DNA of 64,000 bases from Steromphala cineraria (taxonomy: Eukaryota > Mollusca > Gastropoda > Trochida > Trochidae): assembly GCA_916613615.1 (NCBI GenBank), contig OU744732.1, forward strand, positions 30,266,673-30,330,672. The letters are read 5' to 3'. Position 1 is the first letter of the stretch. Every line of letters begins with the position of its first letter. The position numbers and the translations under genes are program-made. Below the pieces are notes generated by a model. That model did not search any database and had not been told where the DNA came from. It was given only the letters and a program-made list of their open reading frames with translations. Positions 1 to 12,080 of the stretch are shown in pieces.

Positions 1-136
1 TTATCAAAGATTTTAAAGGAACTGTATAGAAGAAATTAAAAAAAGACAAATTACTTTTCCTACACTCTATATACAAAATAGAAAATATCATGTAATGTAT
101 ATGTAAAGGATAACTTTAACGTGCGTATCATCACAG

Positions 137-1386
137 CTCTATATCCAGAGATGCTGCTCGTGTTACAGGACAGGAGGAGCTGAACTACAGGTCGGTGAAG
201 GGAGATTTGGGGGGACACGGAGGAGCGGACTTCTATCTCATGAACTCATTCGTCACCGCACTCAAGGTAAAGACTGCCTATTTGATGGCATAAGGTGTGG
301 CATGTTTCATACATGGCAAACAATTTTTGGAATAATGAGAACTTTATTGTGAACATGCACACGACGGCTTCCTATTTGATGGCATAAGGAGTGGTAATTT
401 TAAGATAATGAGAACTTTATTGTGAACATATATGCTAAGGCTTCCTATTTGGGCCCCCAGGGCCCGAGGCTCATTATTTTTTAGGAATGGAGAGTTACGA
501 GGATATTAACCGACTTAAATTACACTCAACTTAATGCCTATTTAAAAACATAACTTAAAATATAAAAAAGTAATGGAGCGAGAGAACAATAGGCTGACGT
601 CACAAGTGTAATTTAATGAGATTTATGAACATGAGAAGCTTCAATTGCAGATGCAAAGCTTCTAAACTAGGAATACTTGGAATTTGGGTAAAAACTTCCA
701 AAATTGGGGTGTGAGGGGTGGAAGAAAGAAACAGCCTCATGGTCTTGCTTGAGCTCTGTTAACAGGTGTTGATAAAAATGGGGAAACAAAAGGGAGAAGA
801 TTAGGTGATTTTGTTAACTCAGGCATGTTGTATGCTGATCTTCTTGTTATATATTAAATAGACATTTCATTAACTTTTCACTAACTGACATTCTCTCCCC
901 GCAGAGGAAGATTAATAATGAAATGTTGATACTGCCTCTGTTCTATTACGCCGAGTTTGCGGGCTAGAATTTGATTTGGTCTTATAGAACAGAGGTAGTA
1001 TCAACATTTTATGACCTGATCTACCTCTGTGGGGAGAGAATGACAAACTGAAAATTAGATTCATATATTAAATAGGACCGTGTATGAACTTTTCATAACC
1101 CTAATCAAATTCTCTTTCAAAATTCCACATTCTGAGATTATACCTTGTCTGAAACCAGTGACAAATTGGTTATGGCTTGTCAGGGACCTGGGTGAAAGGG
1201 TTTTATTGCATGCAAAACCTGATAAGCTGCAGAACCATTTCCTGATCCTGTTTCCAGGACAACCGACCGGAACTGATTGAGACTGGAGCAGACGACACTC
1301 TCTCCAGCCATCTGTTGGTGTTCGCTGCAGAGAAAGCCCGGAAAGAAAACTGCGTGGTCAACATCAGCCCTGACGGAACCTTCTAA
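137..1386 (+). CDS. Gfo/Idh/MocA-family oxidoreductase, last two exons (5' part outside window)
   Basis: Two exons are visible. The first runs from about 137 (or 149, after a second AG) to 266 and reads SRDAARVTGQEELNYRSV followed by a GGHGGADFYLMNSF segment. It ends in phase 0 at a GTAAAG donor. The second runs from 1258 to 1386 after TTTCCAG, starts DNRPELIETGADDTL, contains a VFAAEKARKEN segment and stops at TAA. GGHGGAD followed by a hydrophobic stretch, and a C-terminal FAAEKAR segment, are what I expect near the end of Gfo/Idh/MocA NAD(P)-dependent oxidoreductases, including the GH109-like branch. The N-terminal dinucleotide-binding domain lies upstream of the window. Substrate and reaction cannot be told from this part. 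The exon phases match and the 43-residue last exon is clean, so the gene looks intact here. Confidence 0.72.
267..1257 (+). other. Intron of the oxidoreductase gene
   Basis: Phase-0 intron from a GTAAAG donor to a TTTCCAG acceptor. It contains one palindromic MITE-like element (890-1042). A degenerate direct repeat around 281-460 (CCTATTTGATGGCATAAGG, then AATGAGAACTTTATTGTGAAC, twice) suggests a small local duplication. No other gene seen. Confidence 0.55.
890..1042. repeat. Palindromic MITE, family J
   Basis: The ends are ATTCTCTCCCCRCAGAGG and its inverse, CCTCTGTGGGGAGAGAAT. Inner arms containing TGCCTCTGTTCTATTACG also pair with the right half. A longer relative with the same ends lies at 61357-61705, so this is a dispersed family and not a chance hairpin. 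No coding capacity. Confidence 0.7.
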
Positions 1387-1473
1387 TTGGTCAACCATGT
1401 AGTGATGACTGTAAACTGACCGGGGTCCTTTATTGGTTTATAATTGTGGGATATAATTAGATGTTAGATTAGA

Positions 1474-1896
1474 TTAAAATGATCTTTCGAGAGGGGTATT
1501 TTTTGTAGAAACAAAATTCAGGAGGACCTTCTTGTTTTCAATTATATATGATTTTTACATGATAATTTCACACTTATTGTTTGTTTGTGAGGTTGGCATT
1601 TCAGTTGTTCAAGATTTGACAATTTCACAACGAATAAAGTGTATCAATCTAAAAATAAAAATATTGTGAAAAGTAGCCAATCATCGAAGCTACGATCATG
1701 GAATGCATTACTACGACAAAATGCTGTCATAACTGATTACTTTTATTATGAATTATTTGTAAATATGCTCCTCTTCTATCAATCAAGTAGCTATTTCTTA
1801 ATTTTGTTAATGAATTAGCATAAAACAGCACATATGTTTTCTCCCAATGCTTACATTTCAAGATGGCGGATGAATGCCGATCGATTGGTGCCTTTA
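1474..1896 (+). repeat. MITE family B copy
   Basis: About 420 bp, starting TTAAAATGATCTTTCGAG and ending GATCGATTGGTGCCTTTA. The ends are imperfect inverted repeats of the form TTAAAGG-ACCA-TCGA-CGG. It matches 15421-15836, 23294-23721 and, inverted, 63810-64000 along its length. An AATAAA at 1633-1638 inside it could serve the oxidoreductase gene, whose stop is at 1386. Confidence 0.75.
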
Positions 1897-2011
1897 GTTT
1901 GGAAACTGGTATATGTGGATACACAAATTTTGATCAGAAAATGTTAGTTTATGAAAACTGTCTATCCACGGCAAATGTTAAAGCAATATTCCTCAAATGT
2001 GAAAACACCCT

Positions 2012-2370
2012 TTAAAGGGGCAGTAGCACGTTTTTTGATAATTTTATATTTTAAAAGTTTCACTGATAATTGTAAGTTAATGCTAAATGTATTATTTTGA
2101 CAGTGTCCAAAATCTTATTACACAAGCCAATCATCCATAGTCAGAGGACAAAGTATGAAGATTCTCATAAAATCCATTCACGGTCATTTTATGTGAACAC
2201 CTTTAATTCGTTTTGTGTAAGAAAAAGGTCATGGCTATACTTTACGTTATATATTTGAATTATTACTGCTCCATTTAGTTTAAATACATTGTCTTTCAAT
2301 TGGAAACATTAATTTTCATTTTCCTGACATCACCTTATATTCCCCCAAAAACGTGCTACTGCCCCTTTAA
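2012..2370 (+). repeat. MITE family A copy
   Basis: Full-length, about 359 bp. The terminal inverted repeats are TTAAAGGGGCAGTAGCACG and its complement CGTGCTACTGCCCCTTTAA. The interior contains CACTGATAATTGTAAGTTAA and GTCAGAGGACAAAGTATGAA, shared by all copies in the window. TTAA at both ends suggests TTAA-targeted insertion. No ORF of its own. Confidence 0.88.
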
Positions 2371-2714
2371 ATCTAACAAGTGATGCATTGCTTGTTACAT
2401 TAAATTTGTTGAATATTTAAACAATATATGTATATGGTTTTGTATTTTCTTAAAAGAATGGTTTAAGAAAGACAGAAAAATTATGAAACAACAAACATAT
2501 TCACTTGATGTCAGCAAGGATGTCAATGGATTGAATTTCAGTCCAATATAAGTCCATGCATTAAGGTTTGGGTGCAATATCACATTGATTTAGGATGTTA
2601 CTCAGGAAGACAAAGTCACGCATACCAACTATATTATGATGTCATACTATCAAGAGGTCAATACTGCTGTTTCTTTTTTGCATTCCATATTGAAGAACAT
2701 GTATAGCATTGTTA

Positions 2715-3545
2715 TTTACCCCTTTGATTATAATTATTATAATGTTTTTGTATGATTGTTTTTGAGTGATTTATTTGTATCATCTTATCATTGATTGTTG
2801 GCAAATGAACAAGGAAAATAAATTTTATATTAGGCATCCAAAATGACATCAAATAGCCATAGAGCAGATTTTTTTTGTGCAGGAATGATGAAACGACCAA
2901 GGGAAAATCTCATGAAATTATTTTTTGCACAGGAAAGGTCAAAGGGGTCAAAGGAATTTCTTTTATATATATCAGGATGAGAGTCTACGAGATATATGTG
3001 TATATTTTTGGAGTCTATTTCGTATCTGAAGGAATTATTATAATGTTTTTGTATTATTTTTTTGGAGTGATTTATTTTTATTCAAATTGATCAGGTGATT
3101 TATTGGTGACTTATGTATAAGGAAAATATATTTTGAATCTGGACATCCAAAATAATATCTATTAGCCATAGAGCAGATTTTTTTTGTACAGGAATGGTTC
3201 AAAAGTGCCAAAGGAAAATCTCATGATATTATTTTTTGCACAGGAAAGGTCAAAGGGATCAAAGGAGTTTCTTATATGTATACCAGGATTTACGTTGTCA
3301 ATAAATAATGAGAGTCTATGAGATGTATGTGTATATTTTTGGAGTCTATTTCCTATCTGAAGGAATTAGTATAAAGTTTTAGTATGATTGTTTTGAGTGA
3401 TTTATTGTTATGTTTTGCACAGGAAAGGTCAAAGGGGTCAAAGGTGTTTTCTTATATATCAGGATTTCATGTTGTCAATAAATAATGAGAATCCTGGAGA
3501 TGCAAGTGTATAGTTTTGGAGTCCATTTCCTATCTGAAAGAGTCC
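2715..3545 (+). repeat. Degenerate tandem/direct repeat block
   Basis: The segment GAGCAGATTTTTTTTGTRCAG, then a GGAAAATCTCATGA stretch, then GCACAGGAAAGGTCAAAGGG, occurs near 2863-2960 and 3171-3260. A third partial copy lies at 3416-3545. AATAATGAGARTC and TTTTGGAGTCTATTTC recur in each unit. The units have drifted and carry indels. The small ORFs in the block are not believable genes. Confidence 0.6.
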
Positions 3546-4201
3546 TTGAAAAAATAATTGATGTTTCACACTAGATTAAAGCTTGACAAAGCTATCCCTA
3601 TAATAAAATTGTTATTGGTTATTTAAAACCATCATGTCATGAAAATCATACTAATATGTGTTTTTAAAAAATGCATATTCTTTTAGAAAAATCCTGCATG
3701 GAAATGTATAGCCCATGCCTTATGCTATATAATCCAAACTCAGAAACCAAATTCATAAAATTAACTTAATAAAACTTTTGAGCATGTGATAATTGCAGAT
3801 TTTTGTCAATTTGAAGGTATTTGTTTGATTTTTTTATACGAGTAAAAACTCAATATAATCATATACCACATGTACTTCTTTCCTGAATATGCCAACAGGT
3901 ACAGGTATGAAGTTTATTATGATTTTCTGTGCCAAGCAGACATTTAAACCATATTTATATATTTTGTTTTTAGTTCTTTTACAATCGTATAAGTTATCAA
4001 TTAGTCAATTACATGATAATATGATGCTGTTATTTTGTGCCAAACTGTGTTTAACATAATCTATTTAATGTCCTATAAGAATAAAACCATTAAAACACCT
4101 TTCCTCATAAGGGGATATTATGCTACTATCAATTTGATAGGAATCATGTGGGTAACCCTTCAGCAGGGTATCTCAAGGTATGGTGGAACATATTTACAGC
4201 T
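3546..4201. other. No gene seen
   Basis: AT-rich sequence with no convincing ORF, splice pair or repeat boundary that I can support. Confidence 0.5.
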
Positions 4202-4397
4202 ATAATGCAGAGGAATATAAGGATGACGACTTCTTTGTTTATTGTAAGAGACATTTAGAACAATACAAAAATCTGTGTCGAAGTATAAACACTACTTTGT
4301 TCATTACATGAGACATTTAGAACAACACAAGAATCTGTGTCGAAACTTTACATACAATGAACAAAGAAGTTGTCATCCATATATTCCTCTGCATTAT
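4202..4397. repeat. Hairpin element, family H
   Basis: Left arm ATAATGCAGAGGAATATA plus GGATGACGACTTCTTTGTT pairs with the inverted right arm ending TATATTCCTCTGCATTAT. The arms are about 50 bp. An inner TTTAGAACAAYACAARAATC sequence is a direct repeat around the centre. AACTTCTTTATT-like arms recur at 49593-49723 and near 20860 and 21165. Confidence 0.65.
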
Positions 4398-4737
4398 TGT
4401 CATTCCAACTTCTAAAATGCTTCTCCAAGAAAATATTTACAGCTATTTCAAATATCTGTTCAAAAGTGCCTATTAATTAACACCTGACTACCTACCCTCC
4501 CACTATTTTCACATTTCCGTTACTACCCAACATTAAGTAACACCATATCCATTTCAAAGGGTCTGTTCTTATCCCGCAAGTGTATTTAAACCAGTGATTG
4601 TTCATGTTTTAGCCAGCAAGCATACACAAGTGCCTTCAATGAAGACTTTACGACACTTAACTTAAGAAATGGTATCTTTATACACCCCCATCTCCTTTGA
4701 CTAGTTTTATCTAAGTGCCTGGAGTGATTATTATATT

Positions 4738-5070
4738 GATTAAGGTATTCTTGTAACCGTATTCGACCTAATCAGCGCCCTCTCCCTATAACTGCCCCCT
4801 AACAGTGCTTTTTACTAAAACACATAAAGCGCCCCCTCTCCAGGCATACCTTACATGAGAAACTTATGAAATTTTACATAAAAAATGGTCTGATGACTTT
4901 ATTTCAGCCCTTCTCTTTAATCACGGTATTTGGAATTGTAACTTTTGGCTAAAAACTATATGCAGATCAAGAATATACAGCATCTTTAGACTGAATGATT
5001 AAGACATATTAATAAGTGCCCCCTCTTTCCAATCTTTTAACTGCTAGTCGCTTAGAAGGTGGAATATGGT
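4738..5070. repeat. Probable decayed dispersed repeat
   Basis: Contains CCGTATTCGACCTAATCAGC and several GCGCCCCCTCT / GTGCCCCCTCT runs, and ends near GGTGGAATATGGTAAC. I know this style from dispersed repeats in marine invertebrates, but there is no second copy in the window to define its edges. Confidence 0.35.
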
Positions 5071-5436
5071 AACTATCTAACACCGTGTTTTTGTTAAAAA
5101 TTTCTTTTATAGTCTTTTTCATGAATATTTTACACTAGCAGAAATCATTAATAAATGATTTGGTATATTTGATTTTATGTATGTTGATTCTGGATAAAAT
5201 AATCATGGTTTTATTTCGTTTCCTGTTTTCTTTCTTTTTATCACAAATACACCTTTGATTCTCTTTTTAATACTCGGGAAGTTTTGTTGTTAAATTTTTT
5301 GAAACCTTGCAAAGCTTCTGGCTTATAGCAGTTATATATCATCGGAATAACTGGTATATTACACAAGTATTTTAAGAACTGATTTGAAGTGCTATACATA
5401 CATGGTTTTCACATCAACATTAATTCATGCGCTCAA

Positions 5437-6207
5437 TTAAAGGGGATGTAGCACATTTTTATGGGGAATATAAGGTGATGTAAGGAAAAAGAAAATAAAT
5501 GGTGACAATTGAAAGACAATGTTTTTAAACTAATTGAAGCAGTAATAAATCAAACATATAATGTAAAGTTCAGCAATGCGATTCATTTTTAGCTCATCAG
5601 GTCTGAAAGACCCGATGGGCTTATGGCATTGTCCGGCGTCCGTCCGTCCGTCCGTAAACTTTTCACATTTTCGACTTCTTCTCCAGAACCAATGACTCTA
5701 GAGAGCTGAAATTTGATGTGCAGACTCCTTGGCCAATGGGGATTCTAAATTGTAGATTTCGTGACCCCATGACCCAAAATGGGGTCACAGGGGTCAAAGC
5801 CTTAAAAACCTATTTTCATCTTCTTCTCCAGTTCCATAAGGTTTAGAGAGCTGAAAAGTTGTATGTAGACTCTTTGGCCAATTAAGATTCTAAATTTTAC
5901 ATTTGGTTACCCCTTGACCCCAATTGGGGTCACATGGCTCAAAACCTTAAAAAACTATTTCCATCAAAAGTCTGATGAGCTACAGAGCCCATGGCTCTAT
6001 TTTTCTTATTCAAAATGAATTAAAGGTGTTCACACAAAAATGGCCAATGGACTTGCGTGTATTTTCTTACTTTGTTCTCTGACTATGAATGTTTGGTTTG
6101 TGTAGTGAGGTTTTGACACTACCAAATTACACATTTATCATTAACGTACAATTACCAGTAAAAAAATAAAAATATAAAATAAATAAAAAAGTCTACTGCC
6201 CCTTTAA
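5437..6207 (-). repeat. MITE family A copy, inverted, interrupted by an insertion
   Basis: TTAAAGGGGATGTAGCACAT at the left and CTACTGCCCCTTTAA at the right. The family interior is present in reverse (ATTAAAGGTGTTCACACAAA). The element is split by a family C insertion at 5586-6004, so A predates C here. Confidence 0.82.
5586..6004 (+). repeat. Family C element nested in family A
   Basis: Starts TTTTTAGCTCATCAGGTCTG, has CGTCCGTCCGTCCGTAAAC near its 5' end and finishes GAGCTACAGAGCCCATGGCTC followed by TATTTTT. Two diverged copies of the internal unit (CTTCTTCTCCAG ... GGGGTCACA) are present. Related copies lie at 33842-35827 and 45403-45835. Confidence 0.8.
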
Positions 6208-6354
6208 AACTGAGGAACCATATGCAGTTGATGAAGGCGATAACATGAACATAGAACTTCCTATTTAACATATAGAACACCTTGTCTAAACTGATCATCA
6301 AATACGTCAGATGCAGTGTGTCCTAAATAAAAGATACTGTTATGTCCTTACCAT

Positions 6355-6715
6355 TTAAAGGGGCAGTAGCACGTTTTTTATATAATTTTATATTTTAAAT
6401 ATTTCACTGAAATTGTAAGTTAATGATAAATGTATTAATTCGACAGTGTCAAAAATCACATTACACAAGCCAATCATCCATAGTCAGACGACAAAGTATG
6501 GAGATTCACATTAAATCCATTGGCGGCCATTTTTTTGTGAACACCTGTAATTCATTCTGGGTAAGAAAAAGGAATCGCATGGCTGAACTTTACATCATAT
6601 ATTTCATTTACTTTAAATACGGTTTACATAATTTGTCATTTTTTGTGAACACCTTTAATTCATTTTCCTGACATCACCTAATATTCCCCTTAAAAACGTG
6701 CTACTGCCCCTTTAA
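6355..6715 (+). repeat. MITE family A copy
   Basis: TTAAAGGGGCAGTAGCACG at the left and ACGTGCTACTGCCCCTTTAA at the right, with the family interior. The small ORF inside is a by-product of the repeat. Confidence 0.88.
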
Positions 6716-7284
6716 TTTCACTTTTGTATTGTAAGTTGACACCCTTATCGAATTTGATTTGATTGAATGATTCTACCTGAACTGGATGCACGATTTGTTC
6801 ATAGCAGGTGAATAGATAAAAGTCGGCTATGTAAACTATAGCAATCTGAAGACAAACGTCAACCAAGTATGTATTATGATTTTATTATAACATTTTTGCA
6901 CGTGGGATATATATGTGAAGCGAAAGCAATGTACAAAAACTTGAAAATACAGTTGATATGAAGAATATCTGAAATGAGAAAAACATCCATTATAATTTGA
7001 GCATATAGATGTAATAAGAATGGTAAAGTCGAAGGTCGAAATTGTTATTTCATTGTACATTACATTTGTAAGAATAAGATATCATGTTGTACGTTTAGTC
7101 CGTAATTACGATATGTTTGTTAAAAGGTGTAATGGACGACAAAATAGAAGAAGATATTCACTTACATTAAATATAGACATAAACTATTAAGAATTAAAAG
7201 CAGATTATATTTAACGTTGACTTTGAAGTTTTGCTTGACCAATGCGTAATAAGAGTCAGCAAACCTAAAGAAATTAGGAAGAAG

Positions 7285-7465
7285 CATCTTCCGACTCAAA
7301 GCCTAAAACGCAAGTTTCAAAAATGTCATTTTGGCCTTGCTGCAGACCATTTACTTTTCTGTCCTGCTACAGGCAAGAGAGCAAGCACACAAAGTCAAGG
7401 ACACGCAGCAATGCATAAAACTGACAGTTCGGAAACTGGCATTTTAGGCTTTGCGTAGGAAGATG
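7285..7465. repeat. Palindromic MITE, family F
   Basis: Ends CATCTTCCGACTCAAAGCCT and, inverted, AGGCTTTGCGTAGGAAGATG. The next bases AAAACGCAAGTTTC also have counterparts on the other side. A second copy lies at 60126-60370. It sits just past the stop of the minus-strand gene ending at 7494, so it may lie in that gene's 3' UTR. Confidence 0.72.
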
Positions 7466-7493
7466 GGGAAGAAGTAGAAAATCCTTACTCACA

Positions 7494-8626
7494 TTATTTG
7501 CCCGTGGAGAGAACAATTGGGATATGGTTGGAATGGCTGTGTCCGCCACTACTACCACCACTAGATATAGGCACGATCACTGGCATTGGGTAGTCTTCGC
7601 TGGAGGATTCAGAACCCTCATCAGAGCTGCTACATCCACATCCGCCGGAAGAGGAACTAGAAGATCCCGAGGACCCGGATGAACCGGAACCGGAACTACC
7701 TGAGTGATGGTGATGGATGATGACCTCTTCGCTGCTGCTACTGCTCTCGCTGCTACTTTCGCTGCTGCCTCCACTGCTGCTGCTGCCGTGGTGGTGATGG
7801 TGACGTTTGTGGTGATGGTGGTGGTGGTGATGGTGATGGTGGTGGCGGCCGTGACGGTGACGATGGTGATGGTGTCGGTGGCGGCGGTGGTGATGGTGGT
7901 GATGATGTGCCATTACGATTCCGACGATTACTGTAAATATGGAAATATCTCAAGGTTACACAAAGGGGATTTCATGAGAGGGATATGAGTGAAAATAGGC
8001 ATTTGTAGTCTCCCAGAATAAATAAGTAAAATAAGATGATACCGTTGTACTACAATACATGATGACATTGAAAGGAGTTGTGGCATTTATAATAAAATCT
8101 CATTCCCTACAAATGAATTGAAGATAACCAATGTCTTGTATGCTTATTGGTTAAGTCACCAACCCGTAAAGCAAGATTTCTTTAGTTATACAGGGATCGG
8201 TCTTTTATGATCTCTGATTTATATCATATTCAATGACTGAGAAGTCGCCATAAATTCCATAGACCTCTTTGCAGTGTCTAATGAGGTCTTTGTATCTCTG
8301 ATAAACGATAGAAAACGTTCTCAAATGTTAAAAACATAATGCAATTAAGAAAGTAAAAAACTTGACTACTTCAGGTCACCAAGACTTGACCAGTGAGAAA
8401 CTATTGCAGAGAGAACGATAGATCATTTACAATATCAACATTTAAGCAAATTGAATGTTAATAGGCATGTAAATATAACTTTTTGACAGTAACCCGTTAA
8501 CAATATCATAAACACAATATGTGATTGATTCATTTGCATGAGACTGTAAAGTCAATAAAAACACAAGACAAACCTATACATAAACTCACCTATGAGAGCA
8601 AGAAGGATAAGCGTTAGTTTCCCCAT
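7494..8626 (-). CDS. Secreted His-rich, Ser/Gly-rich protein (family member A)
   Basis: Exon 1 is complement(8590..8626), 37 nt, reading MGKLTLILLALI and ending in phase 1 at GTGAGT. Exon 2 is complement(7494..7930) after TTTACAG. Joined, the protein has 157 residues. Residues 1-20 form a hydrophobic signal peptide (second half VIVGIVMA). Then come a His/Arg block to about residue 60, a Ser block, the core SSEEVIIHHHH, a Gly/Ser stretch with a GCGC pair, an acidic Ser/Glu segment, and a non-repetitive C-terminus (YPMPVIVPISS, then SNHIPIVLSTGK). Secretion is inferred from the signal peptide and metal binding from the His runs. Ser next to Glu would suit secreted-kinase phosphorylation. Not recognised as a named protein. 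It is the only member with a long unique tail. Confidence 0.85.
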
Positions 8627-8696
8627 TGTGTTTGTGGATCTGCTTTACTAGATACGTACAAGTCACAAATGATATTGTTTTTAATTTACAAGGCTC

Positions 8697-8704
8697 TTTA
8701 TATA
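8697..8704 (-). promoter_or_regulatory. TATA box of family member A
   Basis: On the minus strand, TATATAAAG about 71 nt upstream of the ATG at 8626, consistent with a short 5' UTR. Confidence 0.6.
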
Positions 8705-9754
8705 CTTTACATGATTTATTGGAATGCGATAGCCATGAAATGTAAACCGGACAACTGGCCCATACCCTGCTGTGAGATTTCTTCAAGAATGTGATGGTCA
8801 GTCATTGGCCCACCCATTGTGACGTCATTATCATTGTTGAAATTTCATCACCATTTCCGTAGTGTGCACATCGTTGTTTTAGCTTACATCACATTATTGT
8901 CTCCACCATTTGCCTTGAAACATAATGTTATCAATCGGCTCGTGGTCTTGTAACATATTTAATACATTTTCTGATCTACAATAAACGGAATATTTTGACA
9001 TTTCTAAGTTTTGATGTTTCAAGATGAAACATATGTTTTGTACTTAAACATCAACGATTTAGAGACGTAAAAATATATATAATTAAAAAAAATTAAATAC
9101 GAAGAATCATAATGTCGGGATGTTTTAGTGAGTAAAATGACTAAAAAATAAATATCAGAAAAAAAGACAACCAATACGCAAAATGTCTTGACAACTTCGC
9201 AAATCTACGTCAGAAATCACAAGACGTTAAATATAAGAATGTATGCAGTATTGTGTACATAAACACGTTCCCCGCTTAACATTAACATCCATTTTCATGT
9301 TTTATTTAAAATATTCCTCACAATGACCATATGAACATATGATAATGTTGCTATGATTTTATTTTATATCATTTCATGGTCTAACGTTGTGAAATTAGCA
9401 TTTTTATCATTAGCTAAATATGATAAGTTGTATAATGAGGATCTAAACCATATTGAAATATTTGTCGCTAAACTAGGTATTATGATAAGAAACAAAGGAA
9501 CAAACATTTCAATGAATCATCCTTTTGAAAACAGACATTGTAATTATAAACAACTTATTAACAACGGATGAATTAAAAAATATTTTATCGTAATGGCAAT
9601 GGTCCATCAGTTTAGGTGCATGGCTGCCGTAGCCTGCTTATTCTGGAAACAGTTCTGATCCCTGTTCGATTGAGTTTTGTTGACACTTTGTCAATGTGAA
9701 AAGACATCATGATTGAATTTTTTTTTCAACGATGGATGTTGTCCAAGTTAATCT
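8705..9754. other. No gene seen
   Basis: AT-rich sequence upstream of family member A. A 72-codon ORF at 9353-9571 has no recognisable features, and I do not call it. Confidence 0.5.
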
Positions 9755-9902
9755 TCACAGGAAATTGTGAACAATCAATAATGAAGTACAAATACGATGT
9801 AGATAAAACATATCCTCCCCATATACAATAGGTTATAGATAGGATATATTCTATCTACATCGTATTTGTACTTGATTATTGATTATTCTGAATTTCCTGT
9901 GA
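9755..9902. repeat. Hairpin element
   Basis: TCACAGGAAATTGTGAACAA and AAGTACAAATACGATGTAGA on the left pair with TCTACATCGTATTTGTACTT and GAATTTCCTGTGA on the right. The arms are about 60 bp with small mismatches around an AT-rich loop, so this is a MITE-like inverted repeat. Confidence 0.65.
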
Positions 9903-11399
9903 CTTGACCCTATTTCGCTTAAACAAATACTAAACCCAGCGTTTGGTGTTACCCCCATCAACATATAACATCTCGTGTTTTTAAATGCATTCCAAAATCC
10001 TTGTTCATATATATTGTTTATGATACTATGTCAATACTATAATGTATTACCAGAATTGACACTTACACGATTATTACATCATATATTTGGATTTTGAATT
10101 GCATAAAGTTACTAACAAAAAGTTAGGTTTTTGGCTAACCGCTATTACACTTCACTTCCGATCTCTTTGCTATGGTTTCCATCCTTCTCTATGTATTTAC
10201 CGATACACTTCTACTTTCTAAGTTCTCACTGTAGGTGTATTGACCGGTACATCTCTACTTTTCAAATACACCTACTTTTATATTGTACATCTACACTTTG
10301 ACAAATAGACGGACTTTTACAATCTAGAATTTCAAATTGTTGAATTTACAAACAGCGTTGTTTATAAACAACAGTTCCAGCCGATGTTCGCAGGTTTCAC
10401 CGCAATGCATAGCCACAAAGGTGTTACGGACTTTCTCACTGCAATAATACCAGCAGCCGAACTATAAGTGAAATAATCTTGAAAGCAGCGTTAAACCCCA
10501 CATCACCTCACCTCGCCAATAAACAACAGTTTGGAATCGTACCGCGACCTGTTTGTTGCCGAGCAGCAACTTTGCCAATTGAGCTACATAAGATTTTTAC
10601 AAGCAGAGGTACTTTCTGTTGTGATATTTCTATATTGTTATTTTTTCTTTATACGCCTATGTATAGGTACTTAGCCTGTACCAAGTTTTAATGTAATGAA
10701 GTAAGTTTGTTATTTGAAACCGCAATTTTGAAGAGTATTGTTAATATTCTATTGATCAAGTTAGATCAAGACGTAGTGTATACAGCTCGTTTTCGTCAAA
10801 TGTAACTGGACCGGAGTGAAGTTTATGTCAGATTTACCCACACTTCCTTCAGTGAATCATTCAATACATCTCCTGTTTGAATTGTGGTTCCTCGCCCCGC
10901 TACTCTACGCCTCGGAGACCCACGCTTCAAACGGGAGGTGTTTTGAGCAATACAGCTTGGGAAGTTATGGTATATCAATTTCATGTCTTGTAATAATACA
11001 CTTCGTTATAGAGTGCTGCTAACTCTTTAACATGTACATGTGGGACTTAGGAACGAACAAAAATGGAGAACATATATAAATTCATATTAAATAAAATTAT
11101 ATTTCAAAAATTTAATCGTGTCATGATTCAGCGGATATTTATGATAATGCCCTTGATGTTATGATATTATAATTCGGGAAATAAACATCTGAACATAAGA
11201 TAAACAACTCCTACGTAAAGTTGTCTTACATCAAAGCAGACAATGTTTCGCAAACAAATATAAGGATCTTCTAACACTATAACAAAAACAACTAATTCAG
11301 ATATGGACTCACGACTTTAAGATTTGTTCAATATTATTTCAACAATTCAGGTACTTAGTCTTCATTAACAACTTTCGGGAAGTGTCTGAAACAACGAAT
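9903..11399. other. No gene seen
   Basis: No convincing exon. AGCGTTAAACCCCACATCACC at 10486-10506 resembles the 3' tail of some tRNA-derived SINEs but cannot be bounded. The ORFs at 10479-10691 and 10816-11022 are short and unrecognised. Confidence 0.45.
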
Positions 11400-11800
11400 T
11401 GAGTTCCGGAGTGACCCTCAATTGAGTAAGACAAAAAGGGCAATTAAACTGCAATTAATAATTTAGGGTATACATAGTTTTCAAAGGTTCACAAAGCCCT
11501 CAATACATTACACAAAAAGTTTGTCCACAAGATTTCAACTTCCTTGGCTATTTGCCTCGACAAGAAGTTGAAAATAGGTTTTAAGGGGGTAGGGGTTTTT
11601 ATTACCACATTCGGGGCCAAAGGATCACGTTAGCATAAATTATTACCCTTATTAGTCAAGGAGTCACATATAATTTCAGTTTTCAACGCATTTTGGTTCT
11701 CGATAAGAAGACGAATACATGTTTTCAGGGCGTGTCCCCTATGGCCCTTTTTCACAGGGTCACCAAAGCTATAAATTATTATCCTCACTAGTCAAGAAAT
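11400..11800. repeat. Dispersed repeat, family G
   Basis: GGAGTGACCCTCAATTGAG, AATTTAGGG, CAAAGGTTCAC and AAAATAGGTTTTA occur in the same order as at 29135-29340, followed by TATTATCCTCACTAGTCAAG as at 29745-29770. It looks like a diverged relative of family C (the same TAAGGGTCACA-type phrases). Confidence 0.5.
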
Positions 11801-11819
11801 CTGTTTCACGAGTTGGGAG

Positions 11820-12080
11820 GCAGGAAATCCAGAACAATGCCCTGACACACCTCCCATAGCCTGCAATGAGTCCGGTTCTTAACCCGTGTAACATGTTTGG
11901 GACATTCTGGGCCAACTTGTACAACTCACATCGTACATCCTCCCTTGCATGACGTGGAAGCTGCATTACACGAGAAGTGGCAGCGATTGTCACAAGAGCG
12001 ATTTCGACGTCAGGTGAGGGGTATGAGGCGAAAACTTTAAGCTGTCATTGAAGTGCATGCATGGTGGAGGTTCGCGATAG
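11820..12080 (+). pseudogene. Tc1/mariner-type transposase remnant, C-terminal end
   Basis: Across shifting plus-strand frames one reads HVWDILGQLVQ, then EKWQRLSQERFRR, then VRGMRRKL and AVIEVH. This matches the end of Tc1/mariner transposases (xHxWDELGRRV ... W..IPQ..FRRLI.SMPRR). Stops and frameshifts break it, and the catalytic Glu before HVWD is lost. The N-terminal half was not found nearby. Confidence 0.5.

Noticed and set aside
7704..7988. Plus-strand and other-frame ORFs over the first His-rich gene
   Set aside because: Same cause: repeat codons opening the antisense and shifted frames.
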